This document shows, one piece after another, positions 14,138-14,821 of a DNA stretch of 14,821 nt. The stretch's first letter is position 1, and each line of letters begins with the position of its first letter. The notes beneath the pieces were generated by a model. That model had not been told where the DNA came from. It saw nothing but the letters and a program-made list of their open reading frames with translations, and searched no databases. Both the position numbers and the translations under genes were made by a program. This stretch comes from an uncultured Clostridium sp. (GTDB taxonomy: Bacteria > Bacillota > Clostridia > TANB77 > CAG-508). Location: positions 1 through 14,821 of the forward strand of contig URWN01000032.1 in NCBI GenBank assembly GCA_900551615.1. Reading direction: 5' to 3'.

Positions 14138-14737
14138 TTATTTTTTCAATACGGCAATTAATTCCTCATCAGAAACTGTAGCTGTTCCCATTTTACGTAC
14201 AGCAATACCAGAAGCAAAATTAGAAAGTTCAGCTGCTTGACTTGGCATCGCACCTGTAGCTAATGCTGTGATAAAGGTAGCAACACATGTATCACCTGCT
14301 CCCGATACATCAAATACTTCTGATTTATCAGATACTGGGATATTATGCACATCTCCATTTGCTTCAAATAAAGTCATACCTTTTTCGCCACGTGTAACTA
14401 AGATACCCTTTGCTTGCATTTTTACTAAAAATTCCTGTGCCGCTTTATATAAAATTTCCTCATTATCTATTTTATAGCCTACAGCACTAGCTAATTCTGC
14501 ATCATTTTGTTTTACATAATCAGTACCTACAAAATTGAAAATAGCATATCGAGAATCTATTATTGATGGTATATCATATTCTTTACTTAAAGATAAAATT
14601 AAATCACGAATTTTAGGTGTAATTGTTCCACTGCCATAATCGCTCATTACTACACCTTGCATCTGTGGCATGACCATTTGAATGTAATTCATCAATTCTT
14701 TTTCATATACTTCACTGATAACTTCATTGCATTCTCT
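14138..14737 (-). pseudogene. rfaE1: Heptose 7-phosphate kinase, 3' part truncated by an insertion element
   Basis: The C-terminal two thirds or so of a PfkB/ribokinase-fold kinase that makes heptose 1,7-bisphosphate in the ADP-heptose pathway. Numbered from the TTG at 14695, it shows GVVMSDYGSGTI (14-25), IIDSRY (45-50), a KQNDAEL stretch (62-68), ILVTRGEKGM (98-107) and the ATP and catalytic signature DVSGAGDTCVATF (129-141). The coding frame continues upstream of every start codon with RECNEVISEVYEKE to about 14737, matching the DRE-type stretch of the kinase. It then enters the transposon end and meets a TAG at 14755-14753. About the first 125-130 residues, which form much of the sugar site, are missing. 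The 5' half presumably lies beyond the element. A product from TTG or ATG at 14695/14692 would be inactive by inference. Confidence 0.88.
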
Positions 14738-14821
14738 CTGAACCTCCCACGACTAAAGTCGCGGGATTCTCGGTCAAGTATTCTAACGAATACAGTATCT
14801 CCGAGCTATCCCCATAGTTCC
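14738..14821 (-). mobile_element. Right end of an IS200/IS605-type (TnpB-bearing) element
   Basis: The sequence has the typical end of IS605/IS1341-group elements: on the minus strand a hairpin CCCGCGAC-TTTA-GTCGTGGG followed by AGGTT and then host DNA. The host side is rfaE1 coding sequence, and the coding match breaks between 14735 and 14744, which places the junction. The element is oriented on the minus strand, so any tnpB gene and the left end would lie beyond the right edge. No transposase is visible here, so a solitary or decayed end cannot be excluded. Confidence 0.8.
14738..14821 (-). ncRNA. Omega-RNA (reRNA) scaffold of TnpB, 3' portion
   Basis: Nested stems are visible. CCGAG (14801-14805) pairs with CTCGG (14769-14773) and encloses a 6-bp GTATTC/GAATAC hairpin (14778-14783 with 14788-14793). 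A CTAT/ATAG hairpin with a GGGG loop lies at 14806-14817. The terminal 8-bp hairpin is at 14746-14753 with 14758-14765. The one imperfect pair in the terminal stem is G-U on the minus strand but A-C on the plus strand, which supports transcription from the minus strand. In TnpB systems the RNA continues past the element's end into the flank, which serves as the guide; here that flank is rfaE1. Confidence 0.78.

Noticed and set aside
14746..14765. Rho-independent terminator at the CCCGCGAC/GTCGTGGG hairpin
   Set aside because: No U tract follows on either strand; the position and G-U pair fit the transposon end and omega-RNA.
14738..14821. An intron-bearing element (IStron) that would splice out and restore rfaE1
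   Set aside because: Only the last 80 or so bases are visible and they match an IS605-type omega-RNA end; no group I intron core can be seen, so there is no support.
1..14821. tRNA or rRNA genes
   Set aside because: No cloverleaf-like GC-rich segment with a CCA-type end and no rRNA-like stretch was seen on either strand.

Overview
The window is a very AT-rich stretch of bacterial DNA holding a lipopolysaccharide (LPS) or other outer-surface glycan cluster. The organism must have an outer membrane: the last genes are parts of the ADP-heptose pathway (an rfaE1-type heptose 7-phosphate kinase and an rfaE2-type adenylyltransferase), and two GT9 heptosyltransferase-type enzymes lie upstream of the variable glycosyltransferases. 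Low GC, split rfaE1/rfaE2 genes, GAGG/AGGA ribosome binding sites and an IS200/IS605-type end best fit a diderm Firmicute of the Negativicutes (for example a Megamonas-like organism). Fusobacteria are an alternative. This placement is inference.

Layout, left to right. (1) Positions 1-1451, plus strand: a decayed GT8 glycosyltransferase remnant, then an intact GT8 gene. (2) Positions 1292-9078, minus strand: a long run of tightly spaced genes, read from right to left. In order these are a GT9 enzyme, a GT4 enzyme, a frameshifted AlbA_2/HATPase_c_4 (Schlafen-like) gene, a block of 11-bp direct repeats, a second GT4 enzyme, an HtrL/YibB (WlaTC-type) protein, a GT8 enzyme, and a GT-B enzyme with the motifs of bacterial sialyltransferases. 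The last one runs tail to tail into the plus-strand GT8 gene with a 160-bp overlap. (3) Positions 9079-9168: a divergent promoter region, followed by a plus-strand membrane-anchored polysaccharide deacetylase (9169-9984) that ends in a strong bidirectional terminator. (4) Positions 10026-11307, minus: two tandem paralogous six-helix membrane proteins of no family I recognise. (5) Positions 11411-13526, minus: an operon of a heptosyltransferase and a Stealth-family sugar-phosphate transferase, with its own promoter, a palindrome upstream and a terminator. (6) Positions 13597 to the right edge, minus: rfaE2 and the 3' part of rfaE1. The 5' part of rfaE1 is cut off by the right end of an IS200/IS605-type element whose omega-RNA (TnpB guide RNA) scaffold is visible at 14741-14821.

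Together the genes would make ADP-heptose, add heptose to an inner core (GT9), extend and decorate it (GT4, GT8, HtrL, sialyltransferase-like, Stealth), and modify it (deacetylase). The features least explained by ordinary LPS biology are the insertion into rfaE1 with an omega-RNA whose guide comes from rfaE1 itself, the membrane-protein pair, a C-terminal tail shared by unrelated glycosyltransferase folds, the frameshifted Schlafen-like gene inside the operon, and the helically spaced 11-bp repeats beside it.
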